In this document: piece by piece, positions 11,717 through 19,625 of the stretch
Layout of the letters: each line of letters opens with the position of its first letter
Position numbering within the stretch: position 1 is the stretch's first letter
Virus record (IMG/VR): IMGVR_UViG_3300008267_000433
Coordinates: 4,332-26,734 of that record
Source of the DNA: a virus
DNA: 22,403 nucleotides
Direction: 5' to 3' (one strand)
The notes under the pieces: generated by a model
Databases searched by the model: none
Told to the model about the DNA's origin: nothing
Seen by the model: the letters and a program-made list of their open reading frames with translations, nothing else
Position numbers and translations under genes: made by a program

Positions 11717-13366
11717 ATGTCCCTTAACTTTTATCCTCCCTCATACCGTGCGGCAGCAAGCGATCTTACTATTGCCATTAGCCCGCTCGGGTTGGTGGAA
11801 CTTGCGGATGAAGAGTTTGAGGTCCACGGTCCTCGCCTAAACCGATATGCGAGTAACTGGGCTTGGTATCTCGGCCACCACTGGGCATACCGCCGTGAAC
11901 TCGGTGAAGCCCAACTTTCTTTCAACTACGTCAAGGCGTTTGCCGATTACTTGGTGAACTTCACCTTTGGTAAAGGCGTAGAATTCGGTTCTCCTGAGGC
12001 CACACAGGGCGTGGTTCCATATCTACTCAAGCGTGCTTGGGAACATGATAACGACAAGCAGACAACTCTTTGGGAGATGGGTCAGCATGGGTCGGTCTCA
12101 GGAGATGTCTTTGTAAAGGTTGCATACGAGGAACCATTCGTTGACGCTTCCGGTCGTCCCCGACAGGGCAAGTTCCGAATTCTTCCTCTCAACCCTGCCT
12201 TCTGCTTCCCCGAATGGCATCCGCACGACCGTACCCGCTTGATCCGTTTCAAGTTGAAGTACAAGTTTTGGGGCACCGCTTCTGACGGTGCTCGTCAGGT
12301 CTTCACCTATACGGAGATCCTGACTGAAGACTTCATTGAGGAATACATCAATGATGAGCGTATTGACCAGCGTCCGAATCCTCTTGGAGAGATTCCGATT
12401 GCGTACACGCAGAACATTCCTGTTGCTTCATCACCTTGGGGCCTTGCTGATATTACCGATATCATCAGCCTCAATCGTGAGTTCAATGAAAAGGCGACGG
12501 AAGTCAGCGAAATCATCAACTACCACGGGTCGCCCGTTACGGTGATTATCGGTGCCAAGGCATCAAACCTTGAAAAGGGACCGAAGAAGGTATGGACCAT
12601 CGGTGCCAAGGATGCCAAGATTCAGAACCTCTCCATGGAGACCAACTTCGCTGGAATCATGGGGTACATGGAACTGGTCAAGCAGGCGATGCACGAAATG
12701 ACCGGTGTCCCTGCTCAGGCTCTCGGACAGATGCAGCCGATCAGCAACACAAGCGGAACTGCGCTCGCTGTCCAGTATCAGCCTCTAATGCAGAAGTATG
12801 GACTGAAGAAGACTCAGTACACCCGCCTATTCAAGCGGATTAATGAACTGATCATCCTCCATGCGGCCATCAAGGAGCCTGAGGCTCTTATGTACAACCC
12901 CTACGTCGCCACTGTGCCGCTTCGTATGGGACAGTATGAGCAATTGGACCCGTCAGATCCCGTGACGTATCAGACGACCGTACACTGGCCTGAGCCGCTT
13001 CCTGTTGATGTCCTTATCAAGATCAACGAGATTCAGGCCCGTATGTCTATGGGTCTTGAATCCAAGCGTGGCGCTCTACGAGATTTGGGCGACATGTTTG
13101 CTGAGCAGAAGATCGCTGAGATTAACGACGAGATGATGGAGGATATGAAGGAGCAGGCTGCTCTTAACCTCATTCAGGCTCAGGCTTCTCAGTTTATTAT
13201 TCAGGCCACGGGTATGACACCCGATGGTCAGCCATTGATGATGCCCGGTCAAGACATGGGCGACGGAACAATGGCACCCGGTGTAGACCCCAATCTCGCA
13301 ATGGAAATCATGCAGAGGGCATACGGCCAAGAGCCGCCTCAGCGTGAGTCATTTGAAGAGAGTTAA
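11717..13366 (+). CDS. Portal protein
   Basis: A 549-aa protein with the layout of SPP1/HK97-type portals: helical N-terminus (YASNWAWYLGHHWAYRR, about 45-61), NYVKAFADYLVNFTFGKG (about 70-87), a wing domain with SGDVFVKVAYEEP and ILPLNPAFCFPEW, a stem region (SLNREFNEKATEVSEIINYHG, about 255-275), and a crown-like helical domain with TGVPAQALGQMQPISNTSGTA (around 345-365). The C-terminal 80 residues are Met-, Gln- and Gly-rich. Twelve copies should form the head vertex ring for DNA entry. The ATG lacks a ribosome-binding site; TAAAGT lies 9 nt upstream. Confidence 0.88.
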   Translation: MSLNFYPPSYRAAASDLTIAISPLGLVELADEEFEVHGPRLNRYASNWAWYLGHHWAYRRELGEAQLSFNYVKAFADYLVNFTFGKGVEFGSPEATQGVVPYLLKRAWEHDNDKQTTLWEMGQHGSVSGDVFVKVAYEEPFVDASGRPRQGKFRILPLNPAFCFPEWHPHDRTRLIRFKLKYKFWGTASDGARQVFTYTEILTEDFIEEYINDERIDQRPNPLGEIPIAYTQNIPVASSPWGLADITDIISLNREFNEKATEVSEIINYHGSPVTVIIGAKASNLEKGPKKVWTIGAKDAKIQNLSMETNFAGIMGYMELVKQAMHEMTGVPAQALGQMQPISNTSGTALAVQYQPLMQKYGLKKTQYTRLFKRINELIILHAAIKEPEALMYNPYVATVPLRMGQYEQLDPSDPVTYQTTVHWPEPLPVDVLIKINEIQARMSMGLESKRGALRDLGDMFAEQKIAEINDEMMEDMKEQAALNLIQAQASQFIIQATGMTPDGQPLMMPGQDMGDGTMAPGVDPNLAMEIMQRAYGQEPPQRESFEES

Positions 13367-13377
13367 GGGTTTGCGAT

Positions 13378-13402
13378 GATATGCCATAAAGTATGGTATA
13401 TC
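13378..13402 (+). promoter_or_regulatory. 10-bp inverted repeat in an AT-rich gap before the scaffold gene
   Basis: GATATGCCAT (13378-13387) and ATGGTATATC (13393-13402) pair over 10 positions with one G-T, with a 5-nt centre (AAAGT). The surrounding 93-nt gap is the most AT-rich part of the late region, with several -10-like boxes (TAAAGT, TATATC, TATATA). TTGCGA at 13371 is a possible -35. It may be a promoter with operator that boosts scaffold and capsid expression, or an mRNA processing hairpin. Confidence 0.4.
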
Positions 13403-13459
13403 TATATATGTAACAAACAGCAGTAATTGGACAAACCACCGTAGAAGGAAACAAATCTC

Positions 13460-14284
13460 ATGTCGCAGGAAGTATCAGAAGCAAACGACGGTTTCTTTGT
13501 TGGAACCGATCCTAAAGAGCCAATTCGTACTTCCGCCACATGGGCTGAAGTTCAGAATGAAACTCTTGCAGGGAATCCGCTGGCCCATAGCCAGCAAAAT
13601 GTTGAACAGAACGTCGCACCCACCGCAGCCGATACTCGTTTCTATACGGACGAGGATCTTGAGCGAGTTCGCCGTGAAGAGAAAGACAAACTTTACGGGC
13701 GCATTCAGACCATGGACGAGCAGTTGAAGGCCATCCAAAAGGAACGTGAGGCAGCCGAAGCGGCTCGTCTCGCAGAACTTGAGGCTGAAACCGAAAAGGC
13801 TCGTCGCGAAGAAGAAGAGAAAATGGAGACTCGTGATCTCCTTCAGCGCAAGGAAGAGGAGTGGTCAAGCCGCTTTTCGGAACTTGAAGGACGTTACGAG
13901 CAGGACCGGGCAGTCTTTGAACGTGAGCGTCGATTTACTGAACTTGAACAGTATCGACAGGAGCGGATTGCTCAAGAATCCGAGTACATCATTCCTGAAC
14001 TTCGAGATCTCATTACTGGGAACTCGGAGCAAGAAATCGATGGTTTCATCGAAGAGATGAAGTCACGAACTGCCGCAATCATGGGTCAATTTGAAGCCTC
14101 GGCTTCGACTCAGCGGCAGGCTATGAGGGGAGCGGCTCCGACTGCTCCTCCTGTGGGGCCACTGGAGCAAATGCAGACGTACGAATCGATCACGCCGGAT
14201 GATATTCGGACAATGGATATGGAAACGTATAAAAAGTATCGGGCGAGCCTTCTGAACGCTGCTGGCCGTCAGTACCGAGGCTAA
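13460..14284 (+). CDS. Capsid scaffolding protein
   Basis: A 274-aa protein preceded by AGAAGGA. The N-terminal 55 residues are disordered. From about 60 (RFYTDEDLERVRREEKDKLY) to 190 there is a long Glu/Arg/Lys-rich coiled coil (QKEREAAEAARLAELEAETE and so on), typical of scaffolds. The C-terminus is Pro/Ala-rich, then ends in a basic helix (MDMETYKKYRASLLNAAGRQ) suited to docking on the capsid's inner face. It sits between portal and major capsid, the canonical place. It guides prohead assembly and leaves before or during packaging; no protease gene is seen here. Confidence 0.85.
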   Translation: MSQEVSEANDGFFVGTDPKEPIRTSATWAEVQNETLAGNPLAHSQQNVEQNVAPTAADTRFYTDEDLERVRREEKDKLYGRIQTMDEQLKAIQKEREAAEAARLAELEAETEKARREEEEKMETRDLLQRKEEEWSSRFSELEGRYEQDRAVFERERRFTELEQYRQERIAQESEYIIPELRDLITGNSEQEIDGFIEEMKSRTAAIMGQFEASASTQRQAMRGAAPTAPPVGPLEQMQTYESITPDDIRTMDMETYKKYRASLLNAAGRQYRG

Positions 14285-14336
14285 GCAGAAGAAGTACAAC
14301 CCTATTAACCAAGCCAGTCCATAGGAGGACTTTCCA

Positions 14337-15605
14337 ATGGCTTTTCAGATCCCCGATGGGTCTGCTATCACCGGCACTAACCGTGTCGCTGGTGGCGTTG
14401 CCGGTTCGGCATTCGGCGCTCCCGCTGGATACGACACAACCGGTGCAGGTGCAAATATCACAGGTGGCTATGGCGCAGGTATCACTTCCGGTACCTCCCT
14501 CATGGGTCCTGCGATTCAAACTGTTTGGTCGAAGGAAATCCTCTTTCAGGCCATGCCGGTTCTCCGGTTCGAACAGTTTGCCGTAAAGAAGACCGAACTT
14601 GGCGTTATGCCGGGTCTCACGGTTAACTTCATGCGTTACAACAACCTTCCGATCCCTTCGGGTCCGCTGGTTGAAGGTATCCGTATGAAGACCTATGGCA
14701 TTACCGCTCAGCAGTACCGTATTACGGTTGCTGAACACGGTTTCGCTATTGCCGTTTCGGAACTTCTCCTCAACGCCTCGTTCGATGACGTTATGGCTTC
14801 GGCTTCACGTCTCCTCGGACGCAACATGGCGCTCTACATGGACACGCAGGCACGTCAGACGCTTCAGTCGGCAACCAGCAAGGTCTACGGCTACAAGGCC
14901 CCGACCGACCTGACCTCCGGCTACGGCATCTACAACAAGGGCGTTCAAGGCGCTTCCGGTACCATTGGTTCCGGCGGCTTCTTCCTCACCCCGCATGCGG
15001 TCAAGGATGCAGTGCTTGAACTTTCAAGCAAGAACATTCCTCGCCTTGGCGAGACCTATGTCTGCTTCATCCACCCGTCGCAGAGCCGTCAACTTCGTGA
15101 CACCCCTGAATTCATCGAAGTTTCGAAGTACGCCGCTCCCGGCAACTTCATGCTTGGTGAAATCGGTCGTCTGTACGACGTTGTCTTCATCGAAACGACT
15201 CAGGTTGGCCGTCCTCTTTCGGACCCGGCTGACTACATCAACACCGCCTACGACGATGGTACTCCTGCCGCATGGCGTGGTACCGACTCGCAGACCGATG
15301 GTCCCGATGTTAGCGCCGCTACCATTGAAGATTCACCGGGTACGGGTGCCGAACCGGGCGCAGTTGCGACCCCGGGTTGGGATCAGTACTGGCCTGAAGA
15401 CTTCACGGTTACCCCGGACACGGAGCAGTTTGAAGCCCTTATGCTTGGTGACAATGCATTCGGTCATGCAATCTCGCTCCCGGTGGAACTCCGTGACGGT
15501 GGCGTTCTTGACTTCGGTCGTGAGCACGCCCTTGCGTGGTACAGCATTTGGGGCTTCGGCCTCATCACCGATTCGGCAGTCTGCAAGATCGTCACCAACG
15601 GCTGA
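14337..15605 (+). CDS. Major capsid protein (N4-gp56-like family)
   Basis: A 422-aa protein with ATAGGAGGA 7 nt before ATG, as expected for the most highly made phage protein. The Gly/Ala-rich N-terminus (1-58) is followed by a core resembling the N4-gp56 capsid family: WSKEILFQAMPVLRFEQ (64-80), GLTVNFMRYNNLP (93-105), LVEGIRMKTYGITAQQYRI (111-129) and SELLLNASFDDV (141-152). Residues about 292-362 are an extra acidic, Pro/Gly/Thr-rich stretch that looks like an inserted surface loop or small domain. Codon choice favours C- and T-ending codons, fitting high expression. A terminator follows directly. Confidence 0.88.
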   Translation: MAFQIPDGSAITGTNRVAGGVAGSAFGAPAGYDTTGAGANITGGYGAGITSGTSLMGPAIQTVWSKEILFQAMPVLRFEQFAVKKTELGVMPGLTVNFMRYNNLPIPSGPLVEGIRMKTYGITAQQYRITVAEHGFAIAVSELLLNASFDDVMASASRLLGRNMALYMDTQARQTLQSATSKVYGYKAPTDLTSGYGIYNKGVQGASGTIGSGGFFLTPHAVKDAVLELSSKNIPRLGETYVCFIHPSQSRQLRDTPEFIEVSKYAAPGNFMLGEIGRLYDVVFIETTQVGRPLSDPADYINTAYDDGTPAAWRGTDSQTDGPDVSAATIEDSPGTGAEPGAVATPGWDQYWPEDFTVTPDTEQFEALMLGDNAFGHAISLPVELRDGGVLDFGREHALAWYSIWGFGLITDSAVCKIVTNG

Positions 15606-15637
15606 TCTTCAGTACCCCGAATTACCTTTCGGATACG

Positions 15638-15662
15638 GGGGTGGGTCGTCAAGACCCACCCC
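15638..15662 (+). terminator. Hairpin terminator after the major capsid gene
   Basis: GGGGTGGGTC (15638-15647) pairs perfectly with GACCCACCCC (15653-15662) around GTCAA: a 10-bp GC-rich stem 32 nt past the capsid stop. The following bases are not T-rich. It probably gives partial termination, lowering expression of the tail genes relative to capsid, and may protect the capsid mRNA 3' end. Confidence 0.75.
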
Positions 15663-15725
15663 TGTGTGCGATACTACATAGAAGCAGTATCAATCAGTAT
15701 CGAACCTTTCATAGGAGAACACACC

Positions 15726-16037
15726 GTGCCTGCACCAAAGCCAGTAAAGCCTCAGAACGACGAACGTAATGAGGAAATTGAAGGGGGCATTGGAACTCTT
15801 TCCAATGTTATGACTACGTCTCCCCTACCCGAAGTCGAAGTTGATCCCGTCGCCAGCACTGCCCGCACTGAGGGTGGCGTTCAGACGGTAGTGATCCGTG
15901 TCAACGAGAGCATTGAAGATATGTCTTACGTTGCCGGGGGTCGCACAGAGCGATACACCTTTGAACAAGGTAATCGCTACCGAGTCCCGATTTACATTGC
16001 CGCAGAACTTGAAGGTCTCGGCAAGGTTTGGCACTAA
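15726..16037 (+). CDS. Unknown structural protein downstream of capsid, 103 aa
   Basis: GTG 15726 with ATAGGAG 8 nt upstream is preferred over the frame's earlier start at 15666. Residues 1-50 are Pro- and Glu-rich and disordered; 51-103 look like a compact beta domain (VQTVVIRVNESIEDMSYVAG, RYTFEQGNRYRVPIYIAAEL). The position after the major capsid, where head-completion or decoration proteins usually lie, suggests a virion protein. No family is named. GATACT near 15671 could serve as a -10 for it. Confidence 0.6.
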   Translation: MPAPKPVKPQNDERNEEIEGGIGTLSNVMTTSPLPEVEVDPVASTARTEGGVQTVVIRVNESIEDMSYVAGGRTERYTFEQGNRYRVPIYIAAELEGLGKVWH

Positions 16038-16049
16038 GGAGCCACCCCA

Positions 16050-17312
16050 ATGGGTATTGCAACCGTCCACTATCTTTCAATGAACGCCCGAGACGGCGTG
16101 GTAGACATTCCTGATGAAGAAGGTACCAACACAGTCCTTGAGGACTGGAGTGGTTCCTACACGTTTGACAATCTTCAGGTACCTAACGTCTACACGGTTA
16201 ACTGGGGCGATGGCTCCAGCACCGAGGACGTGGTAGTGGGCGGTGCAATCTCCCGCATCAAGACCAGCGATTTCGATACCGATGTTCCGTTCATGTTTAA
16301 TGATCCGAACCCGTACGACATGGTCATCCTTCCTGATAACAAGACCGCTTACGTTACGCAGCCTCAGGCTGGCGAATTTAACGGCAACCCAGTTGGTCGT
16401 ATTAGCGTCGTTGATCTTCAATCTAAGCAGGTTCTAGACGAGATCGCTATCCCCAACAACTTTATTGTATGGGGTATTACTGCCACTTCTGATGGCAGTA
16501 AGGTCTATGTCGCTTCTAGTGCAACCGCAACCGACGATGATGACAAGATTTTCGTTATCGACACCGCTAAGCGTGAGGTCGTAAAGGAAATTACTGTCGG
16601 CCTTTACCCGAGTGGAGTTACCCTTAACCCCGCTGGGACCGAACTTTGGGTCACTTGCACTGCCGATAGTTCCATCTACATCATCGACACGGCTACGGAT
16701 GAAGTTGACCGCTTCTTGGAATTCCCTGATAGCGGTACCGAGCCTATGCGTGGAGTGTTCTCCAACGCTGGTGACGTGTTCTACGTCACTCTTTGGGGCC
16801 TCGGTCAGGTTGGAGCCATTCAGTCTGATGCTGAAGATCTCGCTGCCTTCGACTTTGTCAATGTAAATGAGCCGTTTGGTATCGGCAAGAATGACGATGG
16901 AAGCCGCCTTATCGTGGCATCCAACGATTCCGGTGAAGTAGTCATCATCGATGTTGACCCGTTTGAAATTCTTGACACGGTTGAGACTGATGATTTCCCG
17001 TGGGCGATTGCTGTCGATGCAAACGACGTTGCCTACGTCACTCATGGAAGTGGCGACGTATACTTCGTCAACATCAACACGGCGACCCTTGGCGGCTCTG
17101 AGTACGTTGGCGCTAATGCCAATGGTGTCGCTATTTCCCCGAACGGTGTCTACGCCTATGTGACAGTGTTTGGTTGGTCCGACTGCGATGGTCAAGACAC
17201 TAACTTTGACCTGAGCCACACCTACGCCACCCCCGGCACTTACACCATTACCGCAACTGACAAGGATGGTCAGGTTGACGTTAAGGGTACCGTTACTGTC
17301 CTTGTTGACTGA
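16050..17312 (+). CDS. Beta-propeller virion protein, apparently nested in a PKD-like domain
   Basis: A 420-aa protein with AAGGAG before ATG. Residues about 75-375 show repeated YVTN-type beta-propeller blades: KTAYVTQPQ, SKVYVASSAT, TELWVTCTAD, DVFYVTLWG, SRLIVASNDS, DVAYVTHGSG and VYAYVTVFG, most followed by a VIDTATxEV-like strand. Before them lies VYTVNWGDGSST (48-59), the first half of a PKD fold, and after them LSHTYATPGTYTITATDKDG (388-407), its second half. The two halves probably fold together with the propeller as an insertion. There is no signal peptide. Its place between capsid and fibre genes suggests a surface-exposed head or tail appendage that binds glycans or proteins. Confidence 0.7.
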   Translation: MGIATVHYLSMNARDGVVDIPDEEGTNTVLEDWSGSYTFDNLQVPNVYTVNWGDGSSTEDVVVGGAISRIKTSDFDTDVPFMFNDPNPYDMVILPDNKTAYVTQPQAGEFNGNPVGRISVVDLQSKQVLDEIAIPNNFIVWGITATSDGSKVYVASSATATDDDDKIFVIDTAKREVVKEITVGLYPSGVTLNPAGTELWVTCTADSSIYIIDTATDEVDRFLEFPDSGTEPMRGVFSNAGDVFYVTLWGLGQVGAIQSDAEDLAAFDFVNVNEPFGIGKNDDGSRLIVASNDSGEVVIIDVDPFEILDTVETDDFPWAIAVDANDVAYVTHGSGDVYFVNINTATLGGSEYVGANANGVAISPNGVYAYVTVFGWSDCDGQDTNFDLSHTYATPGTYTITATDKDGQVDVKGTVTVLVD

Positions 17313-17334
17313 TCTAATCTAGGAGCAATTCCAA

Positions 17335-18942
17335 ATGGCCCTTCGTGATGGGTTCCGTATCCCGAATGCTGATACGTTCGCTCCTGACTTTCAGACAGCA
17401 CAGCCTGATCAGGGTGATTTCCTGATCCTTGGCAACAGCCAATATGGCGTTATTACTGGTTGCGGTATCTCCCCCAGCGGCTCTTATTCAGTAGCCGTTG
17501 GGGGTGGACCCAACTTGCTAATTGTGGCTGGTCAGTTGTACACATTGGCCCCCGGACTTGGGCTATCAGTATCCCCTCCAGCGGCTAGTGCTCGTTTCGA
17601 CCTAATTGTCTACGACACAAGCCTTGCTTCGCCGTTCGCAGTAGTAGCAGGCACTCCTGCTCCTAACCCGGTATTCCCCGATGTGACGAGCACTATGACG
17701 GTGCTTGCTGCCGTATTTATTCCGGCATCGGGCGGTAGCGGTGCGATACGCATTATTGATAAGCGTAACTTCCTTCAGACGGAAGTCATTGGCGTTAACT
17801 CACCAATGATCCTAAAGAACCTTGATAGCAGCGGTGCTTATATCAAGGTGAGTATCGATGGAAGCGGCAAGATCTCTTGGGGTGACGGATCTAGCACTGT
17901 CGATACTTCGGTAGAGCGCATTAGTGCAGGTAAGTTGCGTACACCCGGAGAGTTCTCAGCCGAGGTACTCACTGCGTCGTCGTCTGCAACGGTGGGTGGT
18001 AATGACGTAATTACTACTGAGACCATCGACTGGGGTAACTCTCGCCCTAGCGCTAGTACTAAAGATATTGGTGACGTGTACGTCAACAATACTACTGGTG
18101 ATATCAGCGTAGTTAAGTTAGACCCTCTCGGTGCTAAGGAGTGGACTTCCCTCCAGCCCAACCTTCCATCAGGTTCGGTTATTCAATCTCTTGTAGCCCC
18201 TGACCGCATGCCGGGATGGCTTCCACTCATTGGCGGTACCATCGCTACATCGGAAGCGGGTAATCTTCCTACCCTTTTCCCCGAATGGGTATCAGGTAGC
18301 AATATCACGTTGCCTGATATGCGTGGTCGTATCCCTGTTGGCGGTGGAGACATTTCTAATGGCTCTGTCGGTTCCACACATGGTAGTACCCCGCTGGATG
18401 GAACTGGTAAGACCTCGGTAACTCTTACCGAAGCGAACCTTCCTCCCCATAGGCACCGCAACAGTAATACCACTGCGGCAGCAGGTTCTCATTCCCATAC
18501 TGGTACTACCGCTGGCGGTGGGTCACATTCCCACACTACAGACGGCCATGTGGGCGGTACTGGAGACGGCGGCGCTCACGGTCATTCGGCTACCGATAGC
18601 GGTCACTGGCATTACTGGGAAGGCGGCTTCCCTATGGTTGCTACGTTCCCTGACGCTCCGCACGATAGTTGTATGGATATCCCGTTCGCTGATGCGTCCC
18701 ATACCTATCGGACCCGACCTGAGCCTCACTCAATGTTTGGAACTGCAAACATCACCGTAAACGGTGCTGCTAACCATTTCCATTCAATCGGTACCTCATC
18801 AACTCATACCCATTCAATTGATACTATGAGTACAGCGAGTGCCCATACCCACGCCATCCCCGATCATCTGACTATCGGTAGTGGTACCTCATTTACCGTT
18901 CAGCCCCCGACGCTGAATCTCTACTTCTATATTAAGATTTAG
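17335..18942 (+). CDS. Tail fibre/collar protein with His-x-His-rich tip
   Basis: A 535-aa protein with AGGAG 9 nt before ATG. Residues 1-150 resemble a virion-anchoring fibre N-terminus; 160-280 are a repetitive beta stalk (SGKISWGDGSST, SVERISAGKLRT). From about 290 it carries a collar-type domain: MPGWLPLIGG, NITLPDMRGRIPVGGG (323-338), TLTEANLPPHRH (363-374). Eight His-x-His pairs follow (372/374, 386/388, 398/400, 415/417, 424/426, 481/483, 491/493, 504/506), as in trimeric phage tips where such pairs hold iron ions along the axis. It ends PPTLNLYFYIKI. It is probably a receptor-binding fibre. Confidence 0.8.
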   Translation: MALRDGFRIPNADTFAPDFQTAQPDQGDFLILGNSQYGVITGCGISPSGSYSVAVGGGPNLLIVAGQLYTLAPGLGLSVSPPAASARFDLIVYDTSLASPFAVVAGTPAPNPVFPDVTSTMTVLAAVFIPASGGSGAIRIIDKRNFLQTEVIGVNSPMILKNLDSSGAYIKVSIDGSGKISWGDGSSTVDTSVERISAGKLRTPGEFSAEVLTASSSATVGGNDVITTETIDWGNSRPSASTKDIGDVYVNNTTGDISVVKLDPLGAKEWTSLQPNLPSGSVIQSLVAPDRMPGWLPLIGGTIATSEAGNLPTLFPEWVSGSNITLPDMRGRIPVGGGDISNGSVGSTHGSTPLDGTGKTSVTLTEANLPPHRHRNSNTTAAAGSHSHTGTTAGGGSHSHTTDGHVGGTGDGGAHGHSATDSGHWHYWEGGFPMVATFPDAPHDSCMDIPFADASHTYRTRPEPHSMFGTANITVNGAANHFHSIGTSSTHTHSIDTMSTASAHTHAIPDHLTIGSGTSFTVQPPTLNLYFYIKI

Positions 18943-18956
18943 GGGGTAGAACGACT

Positions 18957-19619
18957 ATGGCGACAGAACCTGTCGTTTACCGAGTCGGCTCTTTCGTACC
19001 AAACACCGTTACTGCATCCGCTGAGTTATACGCCGAACAACTTGAAGAAATGCCTTACCCGTTCGGTATGAGCGAATATGCAGACGGATCAAATTGGCCC
19101 CCAGCCGGATTCTCAGGAGTAGCGGTGACTACATCAACATCTACTAATACCGCCAGCCTCCTCCCCGAGGCATATAACCTTGAGTGGGTTCAGGGTGACA
19201 CGGCTGAATTCCAGTTCTTGTTTACCGATGTGAACTGGACACACGTTGACCCCGAAGAGGTCGATCAACCTGAATGGGTTGAGACGACGTGGTCTGCTCA
19301 GGTCCGTAACCCTTATATCTATTCCACCTATGCCTCTGACTATTGGGTTCCGGCATATGGGTATCAATACAACTGGTGGCGTGGTAACAGCATTGTTGCT
19401 GAGTTTGATACTACCTCTGAACTTATTCAGGGCTTTGATACTAACGATCTAGAGCGTTGGGCTACCCGAGTAACCCTCACTCTTCCGGCCACCGATAGCG
19501 CTCTTATCCTTCCCGGCAACTGGTACCGCTGGGATCTTCAGACTCGTACAATTGACGATGTCGTAAAGACCCATCTACGGGGCAAGGCAAGGGTAATTAC
19601 TGAGTGGACCGTGAGGTAA
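18957..19619 (+). CDS. Probable baseplate or fibre-adaptor protein, 220 aa
   Basis: The ATG follows AGGGGGT. After a polar N-terminus (1-70), the core YNLEWVQGDTAEFQFLF (73-89) and WSAQVRNPYIY (112-122) opens the pattern of BppU-like adaptor domains (a strand, then Q-G-D-T/S, then W-x-A-Q-V/I-R). It ends with VTLTLPATDSALILPGNWYR (172-191) and a final GKARVITEWTVR. It is unusually rich in Trp and Tyr, with a Tyr-rich insertion (120-142). Such domains join a fibre to the baseplate. Its place right before the collagen-like fibre supports a role as that fibre's anchor. Confidence 0.55.
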   Translation: MATEPVVYRVGSFVPNTVTASAELYAEQLEEMPYPFGMSEYADGSNWPPAGFSGVAVTTSTSTNTASLLPEAYNLEWVQGDTAEFQFLFTDVNWTHVDPEEVDQPEWVETTWSAQVRNPYIYSTYASDYWVPAYGYQYNWWRGNSIVAEFDTTSELIQGFDTNDLERWATRVTLTLPATDSALILPGNWYRWDLQTRTIDDVVKTHLRGKARVITEWTVR

Positions 19620-19625
19620 TAACTC

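Noticed and set aside
14190-14738. 182-codon minus-strand open frame across the scaffold-capsid junction
   Set aside because: It would run antisense to two essential structural genes and has no recognisable features.
16434-17219. 261-codon minus-strand open frame
   Set aside because: It lies fully opposite the beta-propeller gene, has no ribosome-binding site or domain, and the sense protein is clearly real.
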